From: Branchiostoma floridae
Taxonomy: Eukaryota; Chordata; Leptocardii; Amphioxiformes; Branchiostomatidae
Assembly (NCBI RefSeq): GCF_000003815.2
Contig: NC_049992.1
Location: 12,158,826 to 12,222,825 of the forward strand
Direction of reading: 5' to 3'
DNA length: 64,000 nt
Under the pieces are notes generated by a model that saw only the letters and a program-made list of their open reading frames with translations, was not told where the DNA came from and did not search any database. The position numbers and the translations under genes were made by a program. Position 1 is the stretch's first letter, and each line of letters begins with the position of its first letter. This document shows positions 14,101-29,100 of the stretch, piece after piece.

Positions 14101-17100
14101 CTTCTTTTGAGCCTTTTTACAAAAATACATATAGAATTTAATTGTTACCAACTACATTCAAATGATATATGTTTATTTCCCCAATGGCTACTTTGCTGTA
14201 CACTTAACAGCTAATTACTGTAAATGCAGAAATGTTCGCGGTTTTCGCGTCGACCACTTTACCGCGAAATTAAATCCACCGCGAAAATTTTTCTATTAAG
14301 GTATTAGATTGCAGTAGATGGTGTTACCGCGAAATTAAATCCACCGCGAAAAATCATTTTTCCCGCTACCGCGAAATTAAATCCCCGCGAATTTAAATGC
14401 ATTTACAGTATATGTTTTCTGTTCAGTCTAGATTTGAATGATTTTATAAAGCTAATGATCATATAATTTCCAGATCATTGCCATGCATGTGACGGCACAC
14501 AGGACATCACAGAGCCATCTGGGTGTTTGCTGAGCCCAAACTATCCTTACAACTATTTCCAGGTAAATGTACAGAAATTCATTGTGGTACTGAAAGTCAT
14601 ATCAATTGGTAACAAATTTTTGCTATGTATGTTGTGTATATGTGTCCTATAAATTATCACCACATGGGAAAAGCAAATGATCAGGATATACATGTATCAG
14701 GAGTTAAGGGAACCATTAGGCAACAATTTTGTGTTTGGACTTAGAATGTTTTAGAAAATTAGGTAAATCCTCTCTTTTTGGTAGATCTGGAGCAGATCAG
14801 TAACATATTTACTCCTTGAGCTAAATTTGTAGGTTTGTGATATTAAGGGTAAGAATCTGGTTTATATTTTGGTGGCATCCCATTTGTGGTACTGCATATA
14901 CCATTAATGCCTAGCAAAATGCTTCTATAATTGTTTACTTCTAACATGTTGACACCAAACCATATTTTTGTCTCAGAAAAGTCTACAGAACCTTCCACAG
15001 AAATTGCTTCAAATATGTAATTCTAAACTGTCATTGCAAACAGGAAACACTGTGTGCTTGGAAGATCATTGTTGAGAAGAACAAGATTGTGAGTCTTTCA
15101 GTCACATCCATAACACTGGAGGAACATCCTGACTGCATCAAAGACTCCCTGACCTTTTACGACGGAGAAGGAGATGATGCCCCCGTCTTACGTCGACTGT
15201 GTGGCAGTGCTACTCCCAGGACCTTCTACTCCACAGGAAATACTGTGTTTGTGAAGTTTCAGTCCAACTTCAATCAAGAGTTTGAAGGCTTTGTGGTTAC
15301 TTACTCTACTGGTCAGCCTCATCGTAAGTGAAGCACTACTGCCAGTCATTTTACATATCCATGATATAAATTTTAGTTTCAAGGGGCATCTTGACCCAAT
15401 CCTATCATCACCCTTTGATTGAGATAGACAACAGCAACTTGAGTACCTCTCCTTGGTGCTGAAATGAGAGGTGTTACTTTAAAACTTCCCACAACTACTA
15501 CATGCAGATTGCAGAAAATAATACATCACTGATAAACATACCTTTCTCAATAATAGTAGTTGTATGGTAGTGTAGAATACAGTACATTAGGTTCAGTTGG
15601 GTAGAAGTGTTGATTCCAGTTTGGGCCACTCTTCAATTTAATTTACTGACATCATTGGTCCCTTTGGTTAGACCAATGCTCTCTTTAGATATATTCATGT
15701 GTAAAAATGTAACCAATGGTGTTAACCACCACTTTGCATCCCATACGGAAGCAACAATGGCTTTCTGATTTTTAGATCAACAGGTTAATTTTGTGAATTT
15801 GAAAACATCATTTGTGGGATACATGCCTCACAACATTTTCACAGTTTTGCCAGTCCTATTTACAGCATTCCTTTTTTCTTACAGGATGCTGGGGTAGACT
15901 GGTTGGTGTAAGTTGGATGAATTTAAGAGACCCAATAATCACTGCATCAGACAAATCTAGCCTGCACTTTGGGGAGCACCAATCAGAGGAAAGTTGCCAG
16001 GAAGCCTGTATGCAGGTCAAAAGCTGCTGGGGTTATTCCTTAGAACTGACCAGCAACAACTGCTATGGACTGCTGAATACAGATGACGAAAGGCATTACC
16101 GTTTTGATGCTGAGCAAGACCATGTCATCAGTGGATTCAGACAACCCTGTGATGGTATGGAGACATCCTTGAGCACATGCTCATTGATTTCTATAAATGG
16201 CTCTTCAAGAGCATTTCGTTGTAACGTGCAACACATTTTAGTATGAGAGAACCTTAATGGTCTTTTTTGTCACAAACTTGTTTAATCTTATGTAATGACA
16301 AAAGAATTTCATGTAACATAGCCACTTGTTAAAGAAGGAAGAAAAGGACTATGAAATAAATGATTAGACTGACTGATTACTGCTGCATAGTTCTAAGACA
16401 CCTCTTGAAACAGACAATCCTGTGAGTTTTGCTTGGTATCCAAGATCAATTTTAATTCAGAAAGCAAAGAGAGATCATGCCAAAGTGTCACATTCGAAAA
16501 ATGTCTTTGTTGCGGCTGTTGTCAACTGTCAATATACATGTAGTCAATTTTAATTCAGCCTATTCTGACCTTTTCAGTGCAATATGATAGGCGCATAGAC
16601 AAGAGTGTTGTTTTTGGCCTGGTGCCTGTCGGAGGAAGTGACATCAGGCCAGACACTATCTTCTTGGGAGAATTCCAAAGTGAAGCAGCCTGCGCATATG
16701 CATGTTCATTAGAGGCCTCTTGTTTGGTAAGTTGGTGGTTTTGACTTGGATGTACCAATTATCAACTGAGATGCAAAAACAACATTCAAAGTTTCAAAAT
16801 CAATCCATTCATTGTACATTCATGAATGAATTCAAAAGAAAATATTACAGCTTTTTTTTTTATATCAAGTTTGACCAAAAGTAAATAAAAAAAGGCCCGT
16901 TGTGAAAAAAATGCTAATAGTGATATAGATTGATTTAGGATTATCTAGCTCAAGTTGAATTTTATCAACAATGATTGTTTTATCCCTCTAGCTATAACCA
17001 TTGTATTTGCTTGTTCATCTCATCAGGCATATACATGGATTACTAAAAGCAACATGGAACACATGTTGCAAAAGTGCTATGGGAGGAATGTAGCCAATCC

Positions 17101-20100
17101 TGTTTTAGAGCAGACAAGAGGCAAATACTCTGGTATAAAGGTGCAGCAATCAGGTAAGTTTGACTACCTTGACCCACCTACAATTTTGCTCATTTGCCTT
17201 TCATTGATTGCTATCAAAAATGAAAGTTTCTTCTTCTTTACCTTCATCTTTTTCTGGGGACAGAACACCTAGCAGGAGAGCATGTCTTTTTATCAAGGCT
17301 TCTGGGAAATAAGATGGCTTTGATCATGATAATAGTTTGGTCAGATGGCCATAAAGACCAGACATCCTTTTCTATTTAACAACATCTTATGTCATCCTGA
17401 CCCAGCCATAGGACAGATTGGGACTGAAATTCAGATCCATTAATTAGTTTAAGATTTTTTGTTTACACTTTCTCATCTACATGTAACAGCAGTATGAGAT
17501 ATAGCTTCAGTCAATGTGTTTGATTTGTTTTGTTCAACAGTTTTAACAAAGCCCACAGACCTTGCTGTCCAGACAGTCACACCCAACAAAATCAGCATCT
17601 TATTGGTGACAACTCACGAAGTGCGCATCTCCTGCATCCCTAAGTGCAACAACGTAACAGTGGGTGAGATCAATGGAGTGACTATTGCAACTTTCAATGA
17701 GCTGCAGCAGGCAACAAATTCCACCATATATGTGCGAGCTTTTGAGAGGTTCGTTGAGAGTGAAGCATCGGTAGTGACAGCCACCACCAGTAAGTATTTA
17801 CCGTATTTATACTTTTGATCTTTAGCTAGAAGAAGTGACTATCAATATCTCCTTTTGTTTTATACACATCATACCACAATATACAATTTTCTTTGCTTTC
17901 TAGTGTCTCGTGTAAACAATAATCTTACAAATGTAAGATTTTACATGCATCAGAGAAAATCATTTTCATGATCTATAGGAGACTTAGAATATCATTACCT
18001 CAAATCTTCAACATTTAACAATACAGATGTTTATATATACTAGAGCCCCTTTAATTCCTTGTAAACTTTAGAGGACATCTCTGATAATTTTTTGTTTGCT
18101 TTATCTTACAGCGTTTGCTGCTCCAAACATTACACTCACAAGGAGTGCTCAAGACACCCTTAACATCAAATGGCAAAGGGAGACTTTTTCATGGGAAGAG
18201 ACTGCCATTTCCATGGAAATTACCTGTCAGCAAAAGAGACATGGACATTTTGAGGTTACTATTGAGATAGATTTACTTATAACTTCCTTTCATCATAAGA
18301 TTTTCTGCAAGTCTAATAATACACCCAATTTTGTGCCGCATCGTCTTTCTACGTCCAAGAAATAATGATCTTCGCAAATTTTGTTATAAAGTCATTGTCG
18401 GTACTTTTCTGGTGTTGCAAAGCCAACTCAACATTAGTGCTGTGAAAAATGAAGTGAATAACAACAGAAAGTACCAATATTTGAGTGGTAAAAGAAAGTA
18501 ATTTAGTGGAATTAATCAACCAAGAATTTGGTGTATGTAATGATGTTTGTGTTACAATATATTAAGATATTTTAAGTGTACCTTGAAATAACACGATCTA
18601 GATAAATGTAGATAATGGAAGACAAAAATCATTGTCATGATTATCTATGGCTTGAATAGGATTGGAAGCAATGTGGAGTACTGCTGGTAAATGATGCTGA
18701 TGGTGAAGTGGCAATGGCCGGGCTGTTTCAAGGAATGGACTACACATTCAGTGTGGAGAGGAGAATTGGAGATACATTAAGAGGAGAGACTGCAGAAGTA
18801 TCATCTTATGTTGGTAAGATCTTTGAGAAAAAATCAATAGAGGAGCTTTTTAGTCCACCATCAATGTAGAAATCAGTTCACTGTCCATAATATTATCTAT
18901 TGTTTAGTATGAGAACTTCACCAACTCCAACTATGGAAATTAAAAAATGTGTATGGTCGAAGTGTATATGTATATGTATATTTGTGCTTTCTTCCTTACA
19001 GGTCTCATTTCACCTACAAGTCTATCAGCACTCACAATTGAACCCCAGACTATCACCATACGTTGGAGTCTGGACAGGGATGAAGGACCTGTCATTCCAA
19101 CAGTGGCAGTTAACTGTGCACCAACTTGTGTGGTAAGTGAATTTATCCTTCAATAAACACATGCTGATATTAGTTTGAAAGCTTGACTCTGTTGGTTGAA
19201 GTCATTTACTGAAATCTCTAACACAAAAGAAATTGGCAATAATTTTACCAAACAGCACCACCAATTGGATATGGATTGAACCAATTTGATCATAGGAACA
19301 CATGTTTCCTTCAAGCTGACAGTCGCTGCTGTTTAACGGTCAAAACGTCTAATTTCTTTGTCTTTAGATTACACATAGAAATATGTCTTCATGAATATAA
19401 CTATACCAGTGTTTTGAATTACTGCGTGCTTCAGGATGTGGAATTGCAATTGAAGGTATGTGTGATTTTGTCCTTTTCTACAACAACAAGGAAGTCATCC
19501 TATTTTGGAAATTCTGTTTCAGGTTCAGCTACTTGATGGGCTATCTGCAGAACTGAGTGGTCTGCAGGCTGGTACCGATTATTTCATCCTTGTCTGGACA
19601 GAGTTCAACGGCCTACAGAGTGATTTAGTAACCCTGACAGTAACAACCTGTAAGTACATATCATTTGGTTCTTTGTACTTATCCTGTCCTTGGTACTGAA
19701 CACCTTCCATGTTGTTCTGCTCTCGGTGCTGAATACCTTAAGCATCATTACATGTCTGTATGCCCTCAGAACTGGATACCTTCCATATTGTTCTGTCCTG
19801 GGTGCTGAACACCTTCCATATTGTTCTGTCCTTGGTGCTTAATACCTTCTATTTTGCTATATCCTCTATGTCGAACACCTTCCATATTGCCCTCTGTGTT
19901 GAATACGTTTCATATTGCCCTGTCCTTGATACTGAATATCTTTCACATTGTGCTGTCCTTAGCGTTAGATATCTTCCATTTTGTCATGAGCTGATTACTT
20001 CCACACTGTTATTCTTGGTGTTGAGTTCCTTCCATATAATCCTGTCCTTGGTGCTGAATATCGTTATGCCCTTCATGTTGGATAACTTCCATATTGGGGC

Positions 20101-23100
20101 TGAATACCTCTACACTTTGGGAAAATATAAGAAATGAATAATGAGGGATGGAGGGAGTGTACATGATATTCCTATTGGTGGTGGTAAATACCTTTCATGG
20201 TGGAAGGTCATTGATACTTCATGCCTTCAGAACAACCTTGATCCTGATACAAATTTCCACTGACAGTGATCTGCTGTAAGTGCTGATAATTTTCAATTCA
20301 CATCTTACATCTCACTAGGTACTTTTCATTTTCGACACATGTGATACCTCATTGTACACATCCATAAACAGTTACAATATGAATAATTAATTATTATACT
20401 GGCCAATATTGTATTTATGTAGAATGATTCTTATGGTAAAGATAATATATGAACTTTGCACTTCCAGTGATCCCACCGCTATCAGGTCTGCAGGCACCAG
20501 AACTGTCATCATCCAGTGTAAAACTCACTTGGGACAGCCCAGCTGTACAGCCAGATTTCTACCAGATAACCTATAAGTAAGGCACTATCTAATATCATCC
20601 ACCTGTCTTTGTTTGTGTATGAGATTAGTATAAAGTCATGCTTTCAGGTAAATCCCACAAAACTAGTCAAACTATATGTACGCCCTCAGAGCTTGACACC
20701 TTCTATATTGTTCTATCCTTGGTGCTGAATACAAAAATTACTTACTGTTTATGAAATAGTTCTTGTCATATTCACTTTCTTACACGTCTACACAGCATGC
20801 AAAATCTCATCAGACTGAAGAAAGTAAAGTAATGAAAAGCTGTTTTCCACAGGCAGACCTATGGAGGAGTTGCTAAGAACGAGACTATAGGTGCCAGTGA
20901 AACACAATATGAGCTGAATGGATTTACCAACAAAAATCAACGATACAAATTTGAATTAGCTCCTGTTATCCATGGAAAAAAGGGTGATGTCTTCACACTT
21001 ACAGTCTGCTTGGGTATGCAAACTTATTTGTCCTTTCAGGTTCAGGTTGTTCATATATGGAAATAGTGTGGTTGAAGATTCTTGCAAATTTAAGGAATAT
21101 AGTATAACATATTTTAATCTACTTTCATAATGCAATGCACCTGATCTTTTTGATAATGGTGGACATGTGTTGTCAGTTTGTGTTAGTTTCATCAAGTCTT
21201 GGTTTTCATAAAGGTATCAATTTTGATCTTATTGGGTTCGAGTTTCTAATTAACATGATTTTTAAGATCAGATACAAACAAGTTGGTTTTGATTGACAGC
21301 TGAAACTGCAAAGCTGAAGGACTTTCAAGTTGGTCATGCCACTGCAACTGAGATTTCTGTCACGTGGACATCACCCGCTTGTATCGACGTCCGCAGCTAT
21401 GACCTTTGTGCCATCCCCTTGGATGAAACAGATGAGGGTACGGTTTGCCGACAGGTTTGTACTATCGACAATACTAACCTGCATCAATCATTTTGAGGAA
21501 TTTCATACTTTAGGACTATAAGTTTTGCATTTATATTAATGTGTAAGAGTAACGGTAATTACTGTGATGATTGATTTGTGCTCCATTTTGTTGGAAGGTT
21601 GATCCAAAAAGCCCCTCTGCAGTCATAGAAGATCTGGTGCCAGGAACCCTGTACTATGTCAACCTTACGGCACAGATTAGCTTTGTGGTTGGTGGAACTC
21701 CAACTGATACTATCAGTGATGCTATATCACAGGCTACAGGTTGGTTTTGTTACATTTCAAAAGAGAGTTATCAACTTATCACTTGTTGGGTCAATACTGA
21801 CTGTCAATATTTCTTTGTATGCTGATCGATAATGAATGATTTGTAATTGAACCTGTCGCAATGATCATTCAAAAATGAGTTGCCTTTTCAAAGGTAACAA
21901 TGATCAATTGTCTTCGATACCTTGGACTGTTACTAAATGCACAAAAAATGTATAATGTAAAGACACACATGTCAAATATTTTACATTCTTCAGTTCCAGA
22001 ACCACCAACAGAATTCCAGGTCACCAACTTCACTAGCAGAACTGTCTCCCTATCCTGGCATCGCCATGGGAACAAGACAAACAGCTTGGACAACCATGGA
22101 AAGAAGACAAACAACTCTTCTGCTGTGTACACTGTCAGCTACTACAAGATTGTTGGGCTGAACGGGACTGAGCCACACAGATTGTCAGTAGGATGGCTTA
22201 GCACAGTTAACACATCAGCAGTGGTGGAAGGTCTTACTGATAATACAGAGTACCTCATAACAGTGATGACATCAGTCAGTGGGATGCACAGTGGAGAAGT
22301 GTCTCTGATAATTCAAACAGGTATAACGTTAATTAGTAACTTATTCCTTTGTGTGCAATTCTTTACATATAGATTATGACATGAAGTTATTTGGTGTTAC
22401 TACCCTAGTAGTATTATCCAGTATTTGATTTATCTGCTTCGTTGGTCCCTAACATGCATGGGTGGGCAGCAGTCGACTAGTCTTCACACCATGCTTCCAG
22501 GCAGCCCTGTCATCTGAGTTCACACTGGCATGGCCGCACACATTGATGTCTTTCTTAACACACTCCTTTCAAGATTTCCTTGGACTATATTACCTCTTTT
22601 GCCAGGTAACTGCAATTTGAGAAAGGACTCACCCTGTTGGCATTGCCAAATAAAAGTTTATTTTATTTGTTTATTCATTTTATCTACATTTATCAATTGA
22701 GCATTATACAAAAAGCACATTAATTTTGCTTACTATATATACGTTAGGTCTTCTGCTCAAGGTAACATAAAACAACAAATAATAGTCAAAATCGGCAAAA
22801 AGAACTTGCTTATTTATACAACACTAACATACATGTATAACAGAGATTGACAATAAAATAAATGTTTGAAAAAAAATGTTTGAAATTTTTCTGTAGCTCC
22901 TGAGGCAGAGTGGAGTGAGTGGCAGTTTGTCGGCAGCTGTTCTAAGTCCTGTGGTGAGGGAAGACAGGTGAAGAGGAGGTTGTGTCTCCTGCAAGATGGA
23001 CAGCATGTACAGAAGTGTGAGGGGAGGAACCAGACTCTGATGGATGTAGAAGAGGATATATCGTCCTGCAATAATATATCTTGTCCAGGTAAGTATACAA

Positions 23101-26100
23101 ATCCTTGTCTTCTTGAGGTCATTTTACATGTAGATCAGTCCTACCCAGGGAAAACTTGTCTTCATGTGCATCACTGTAGCATACATATTTTGATGTACTA
23201 GAGTACCAGACTTACAAGTTCTCCAAGGCTCTCAAAGACTTCACAACTGTATGTTACCTGTAGGAAAAATTTCTTTCTATATGGCATGTAAAGGAAAGGA
23301 ACAAGCTTTCAACTTTTAATACACTGTACTTTTAATGACTTCAAGAGCTGCTCCATTTTCAAGATCTTGCAGCCCATCAGGAGGGGAGTTAATTTATTTT
23401 AGATTTCTGTGCCCCTGTGTAACTATGATGATTATATCATGGCCTCACCTCTCCCATCTCAGAGTAGTTAACCCTACTGAATGTTTATGTTCATAGTACA
23501 TGGAGGGTGGTCATCCTGGTCAAACTTCACAAGCTGCTCAGCAACCTGTAATGGAGGCAGCCAGACACGGAGCCGTAACTGTTCCAACCCTATCCCCCGA
23601 CATGGTGGTCGAACCTGTGCAGGGCAACAGTTACAGACTGCTCAGTGCAACCTACAGAGTTGTCCAGGTTTACTCATTTACTAGTATCATTTAGCAAATG
23701 CTACTCATTGTCCACATTCAAAAGAATCATAATTGTCTAATTTATGATTTGAAATGATATCAACCAATAATCTCCAAGCAGATCCTACGGTGCCCTAAGA
23801 TAGTATCAAAGCTGGCCAAGGAGTGTAGCCGACCAAGGGAGTCAAACGGGCACCTACGGAAAGTTTGATACTATACATTACGCACCGTGGATCTGGTTCG
23901 AGATTAATCAACCAAGTGCAGATCAGAACGCAGTGGTCAGTGATTTGATTTAGTTTTCATTTTCTGTTAATCCATCGAACAAAACTTTATTGACAAGCTG
24001 ATGGCAAAGCACAAAAAGTTTAATTGTATCTTAAGTCAGTGTGTGGCCTTTTCAATCCAGACTAAGATTGTTAGCGTTGACTTATCACAGAAGTTAACAA
24101 TCTTTTTTGCTCTCCCTGAAGTGCCGGTGATATCAGCGTGGATGTCCTGGTCTGCCTTTGACGACTGTTCTGAGACCTGTGGTGGTGGACTACAGATCAG
24201 GAGAAGACAGTGCAATGGTTCATCATGTGTTGGAGAGGCTGAGGAAATAAGAGAGTGTCATGAGGAGCCTTGTCCAGGTTCAGATGTTTGAAAATTTGTT
24301 TTTAGTTGTTAAGGTTGTGTGATATTTGTAACATCAAAGCTCTTTAGTAACATTATGTAATGATAGATATTCTGACTGTGGCGAAAGAGAGAGAAGACTT
24401 AATGAAAAAGAATAATTGACAAGACATTTTTGTGTCTCATATCTAAAACGGTAACATAGGAAATTTTGTGACATCATGCAACAACAGCTTGCAATGTCAT
24501 ACTTTCACAAGTCAGCATAAGTTCCTCTGTTGCTTTGAATTCTCCTTTCGACTGTGGTCAAAATCTTCTTTACAGAACTATGCAGATAAAAAAAAATTAC
24601 TAAATTAATATCACAATGTATGAAACTTTTGAAAACAGTTGACATATTTCTTCCACTCTGCAGCTAATGGTACATGTATTAAGACCAATAAAATTTCTAT
24701 TTTTAAAAGTCCATGGAGGATGGTCCATCTGGAGTCTATTCACTGCCTGCACGGTGACCTGTGGTCCTGGTAACCAGACCAGAACACGCAACTGTACCAA
24801 CCCTGAACCTGCACTGGGAGGCAATAGCTGTCCTGGAGATGATGATGGACATGGACATGAAACACAGATCAGGGATTGCTTTTTGAAAGAGTGCCCTGGT
24901 ATGTTCTTAAAAAATCTTCCCTTATGCAATGTAGATTAAGATAAAGGCTGTGTATTATATACAATGTAGTCTGTCTGGAACTTTGCAGGAATAAGATTTC
25001 ACAAATGATGTGCAAGAATCTATGATCTGTAAGACTGGCTTCGATGTAATGATAATTATAATGCATTGAGTAAAATTGCATGTGAAGATGGTCCAATCTT
25101 ACTTTTCTTATTAGCTTTTGAATTTTGGCAACATATTTCACTAAAAGATGTGGTAGATTTATACCTGTCCAGTACAATGAAAATAGTTTATTTTGACCTT
25201 AATGTATAATACCCAACCTTGTTCTACAGCCTTGCCTCCACCACCTACATGGTCTGAATGGTCTCCATTTGGCCCCTGTTCTGTGAGCTGTGATAATGGC
25301 ACTCGGCAGAGGCATCGAAATTGTTCATCGGAAAACTGTGAGGGACCTGACATAGATGTCCAACAGTGTTTCCCATACCCCTGCTATGCAAGTAGGTTTC
25401 ACAACCCTCTTATTGATTGTCTTGTTGTAACGTCTGTTGTAACAGTACTGTACTTTGCATAATTTCCCCATCACAAATTATATATTATGCATGCATCTTA
25501 ATGTTATTTTGCAATGTGCATTCTCTATAGCCCCTCCCGTAGATGGCATGTGGTCAGCTTGGTCGGAGTACAGTCAGTGTACGGTAACTTGTGGAGGAGG
25601 AGTGATGCAACGTACACGGGAATGTGCGGACCCTTCACCGACACACGGTGGCAGGCCATGTGAGGGAGACAGAGAGGGTCTCGGGATGGAGGTCCAGTAT
25701 CTTGCCTGCAATCTAGCAGCCTGCAACGCATCAAGGCCTCCTCCTGACAATGTTGGAAGTTGGTGTCCTTTTCTTTTACCATAATTACTACTGGAAGGGA
25801 TAATATGTGCATGTAGCTTTAGATATTGGAATACACAGCCTCGGCAGTTGCTAACATGATCTTGGAAATACAACATTATCTTGGAAACAGAATAGCCACA
25901 CTGAACGCTTAGAAAACCTAACAATATTAAGAATACATAAAGTTTTGCTTAGCAGGAAACTTTGAATAGGATTATACTTATAGCCTTCAATTTCATGGGT
26001 AATCTAACTAAAATCCTGTTGTTACGTTGACAGTGTGCCCAACAGTGATAGGAACAAACAATCAGGCCTGGCCAGAAGCTGCTGCTGGGGCCGTACAAAC

Positions 26101-29100
26101 AGTCATCTGCTATAGAGGTGGGTTAACTTCATAACTTGATCAACATCCGACTTTCTTTAAATCTACTAAATAACTCCTCTCTTTTTCCTACCCTTCCACA
26201 TGGTCTCAAGCACCCATAGCTCACAGACTCATCCTAGTTCTCAAGGTACAGTAGGGCTAACGGTGAAGAAAACTGTCTTTCAACGTCTTTATTCATGCTC
26301 TATTATATGTATCAATATATAGATAATGTACTTTGTTTATCATCCATGTTTGATAGACTTGTCACACAACTATACACAAGGAAACAGCTAATTAATGACA
26401 TGTTGTGTAGTGGCCATAAGTCATTATAATAAGAGAGCTTAATAATGATGATTGACCACTTCCAGGTGTGGCCAGACGGAAGTGCAGTGAATACTCTCAG
26501 TGGGAGGCAGAGGACTTCCAAGACTGTGTGTCTGAGATCATGGCAGAGTTTGTGGATAAGGTAATACATGTACCAACATATTAGAAAAAGATTTTTAGTG
26601 TGTCCTGTGTGTCCAAATCTTATCCAAGTGTGTCCAAGTGTTATGGAGCCTTGATTTAGTATTCCAAGATAATAATAAGCAACATGACATTAAATGAGAA
26701 ACAAGAGAGAGAAACCTAGTGCAAGAGCATCAGTAAGACAGTATTGGGTTCAAGGGTTCTGTAGAATACATAGCGTACATTGTGTCTTTTTCTGTTTCAG
26801 CTAAATGGACCTCTCCAAGATAATCTAATCCCAGTACAAACAGTCCAAAATTTGGAGGCAAGCCTGGTAGCTGGGGAAGCCTCAGGGTTTGGGGATGTCA
26901 GCGCTGCAGCAAAGGTTATAAAAACACTGTCACAGGGAGACCTTCTCAATGTGGCAGATGGGACGCTTTCAAATAAAGACACGTTCATAAGGGTATGTGA
27001 CACTGACATTTTAAGAGCAGATAAGGCCACACCAATTTAATTTCTTGGTTCACGGATTCGCTCGCTCCTATTTTTTGGGAAAAAAAATAAAAATAAAAAT
27101 TACCACTCAGCAAATTTTCACCATTAATGAAACCATTCACCAAGTTTCTGGTGTAGCAAACATAAAAACTGACACTACTTTTGTAATTTTCAATGAACAG
27201 GTGCTGTTACTGTACAGTAATAGTGTTTTTGTACTTTTTTCAAGCTGAAAACTTTTTATTCTTTATGTTTTGGATTAGCCCTTACCTTTACCCCAACCAT
27301 TTTACAATTTTTATTTTTATTTCGCCCTCTCGCTCCATATTTTTTATGAAAAAATCCGTGAACCAAGAAATTAAATTGGTGTGGCCTAACGATAAAAAAT
27401 AAGCTTCTATCAGATATATCAACTCTGCCATATCCTTTTCAGCTTGAATGAGGCATGAAAATTTTAGGAACAGAATGTTTCAAGCGAAATATGGTCCCTA
27501 CAGTTTGTTACAATTCCGTAAGCTTTTTGTACACTTACTGAGTTTTATCATGTACATTATTTTATAGGGGCTTGTTGGAAGTGTTGATTATCTACTACCA
27601 GATGAAAATGGAGACTTTTGGCCCACCAGCAAGCAGGTAAGGCTAATGCTGCTGTAGATACTTTCCCCCACAATGTAAGTTTTATGCAGCAATTATACTT
27701 CATCTGTCAGCAAATACAACATGCAATCTCTTATTTCACATATCTATTAATAAGTGTACATGAATCAATGTATAATTTCTGCAAGACTCTGCAATTTGTC
27801 TTGCTATTTGAGGACCTGCAATGTAGTGATTGTAAGAAATACCTGACAACCAAGGAGCTAGGAGTTGGCACTGTCCATGGTGCTGAATATTGGGTTAACA
27901 TCCTCTGCTGGTTAGCTGATACATGTTGCACCTTATATCTTATAATTCTTAATGTATCTTGAAGATGCCTTTTTAATATGCTTTTTAAAAAGCAGCAGGA
28001 TTCACAGTGTTACCATGTAAGAAGTTCATTTTATTATTTATTCTGATAATACATTCACTGTAAGGAAACAATAGATGACATTATCTGTGAACTATTCCTA
28101 TACTACAGAAAGATGCAAAGGATCATGTGACGTCACTTATCAACTCAATGGATGATTTTGGTTCCTCGATTGTGAACTACTTGTCTAATGTCGGAGAGGA
28201 CTACGTCACAGTGCATAAGAAAAATATAGGTAAGTGTTCCTTTTTCTGCAAGACAGATAAGCACACACTTAAGATAATGAATTTCAAATAGTTAAATTTG
28301 AAGTTGTATATCAATTCTATATTGTTATCTCACTGTTTGAGTTTACTTTCTTTCCTATCTTGCTGACGAGTTCACATACAAGTAGGGTTACACTTCATCA
28401 TCATCATTACACTTTTTACATTACACTTAATTCTATCTAATAGTGGCAAATAGAGAAAAAAAAGCCCCTTAAGTGAGATTTTACATTTGCCATTATATGT
28501 TTTGAACTTAAGACTGCAGGGAAAGAGGGAATGCAAACAACTTGTTTATTTTTTGTTGTTGTTAGAACTGGATGCAGCTGTAGTCCCAGCAAGACAGCTT
28601 CTGGAGTCCGTAACACAGCCGAGACCCCCCACATGGGGTCCAGCACCACCGGACAAGAGCAAGATCACAATTCCAGCAGAGGCCTTTGCTGAAATCTTGA
28701 CGAGTTATCCAGGTAAGCAAGGACAACAGTTACAAATGTTGCTATTCTTGCATGTGGCCTAGACAGTGCAAAGGGCTTGACAAGCTAGTATTTTTTTCAA
28801 TGACATATTTGTTTGTTTAACTCCAGAGGAAGAGGTGAGCAGCATTGGAGTGGTCACTTACAAGATGATGCACTTTGACAAGATTTTGGAGAGTAACAAC
28901 ATACAAAGGTGAAGAGCTCTATAGTGCCAGGAAATCTAATGTTATTTCTGTTGTCAGTTGTGCATAGTTGTATTGTTATGCCTCTAACAAAATGAAGCAT
29001 TTTATGAATGATGCATAGATTTAATATTTTTGTTAATAACAAGTTAAGATTGAGTTAAGCTGCTGAAGCTACTATTACCTTTGAGTGTAACATTCTCCAG

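Noticed and set aside
14474-17153. Possible boundary between two separate receptor genes
   Set aside because: No start, signal peptide, stop or poly(A) signal is visible, and phases stay consistent through the region; symmetric exons leave a small residual doubt.
19760-20137. 125-codon open frame with hydrophobic repeats
   Set aside because: It is a by-product of a degenerate 33-bp tandem repeat in an intron; no splice or start context supports it.
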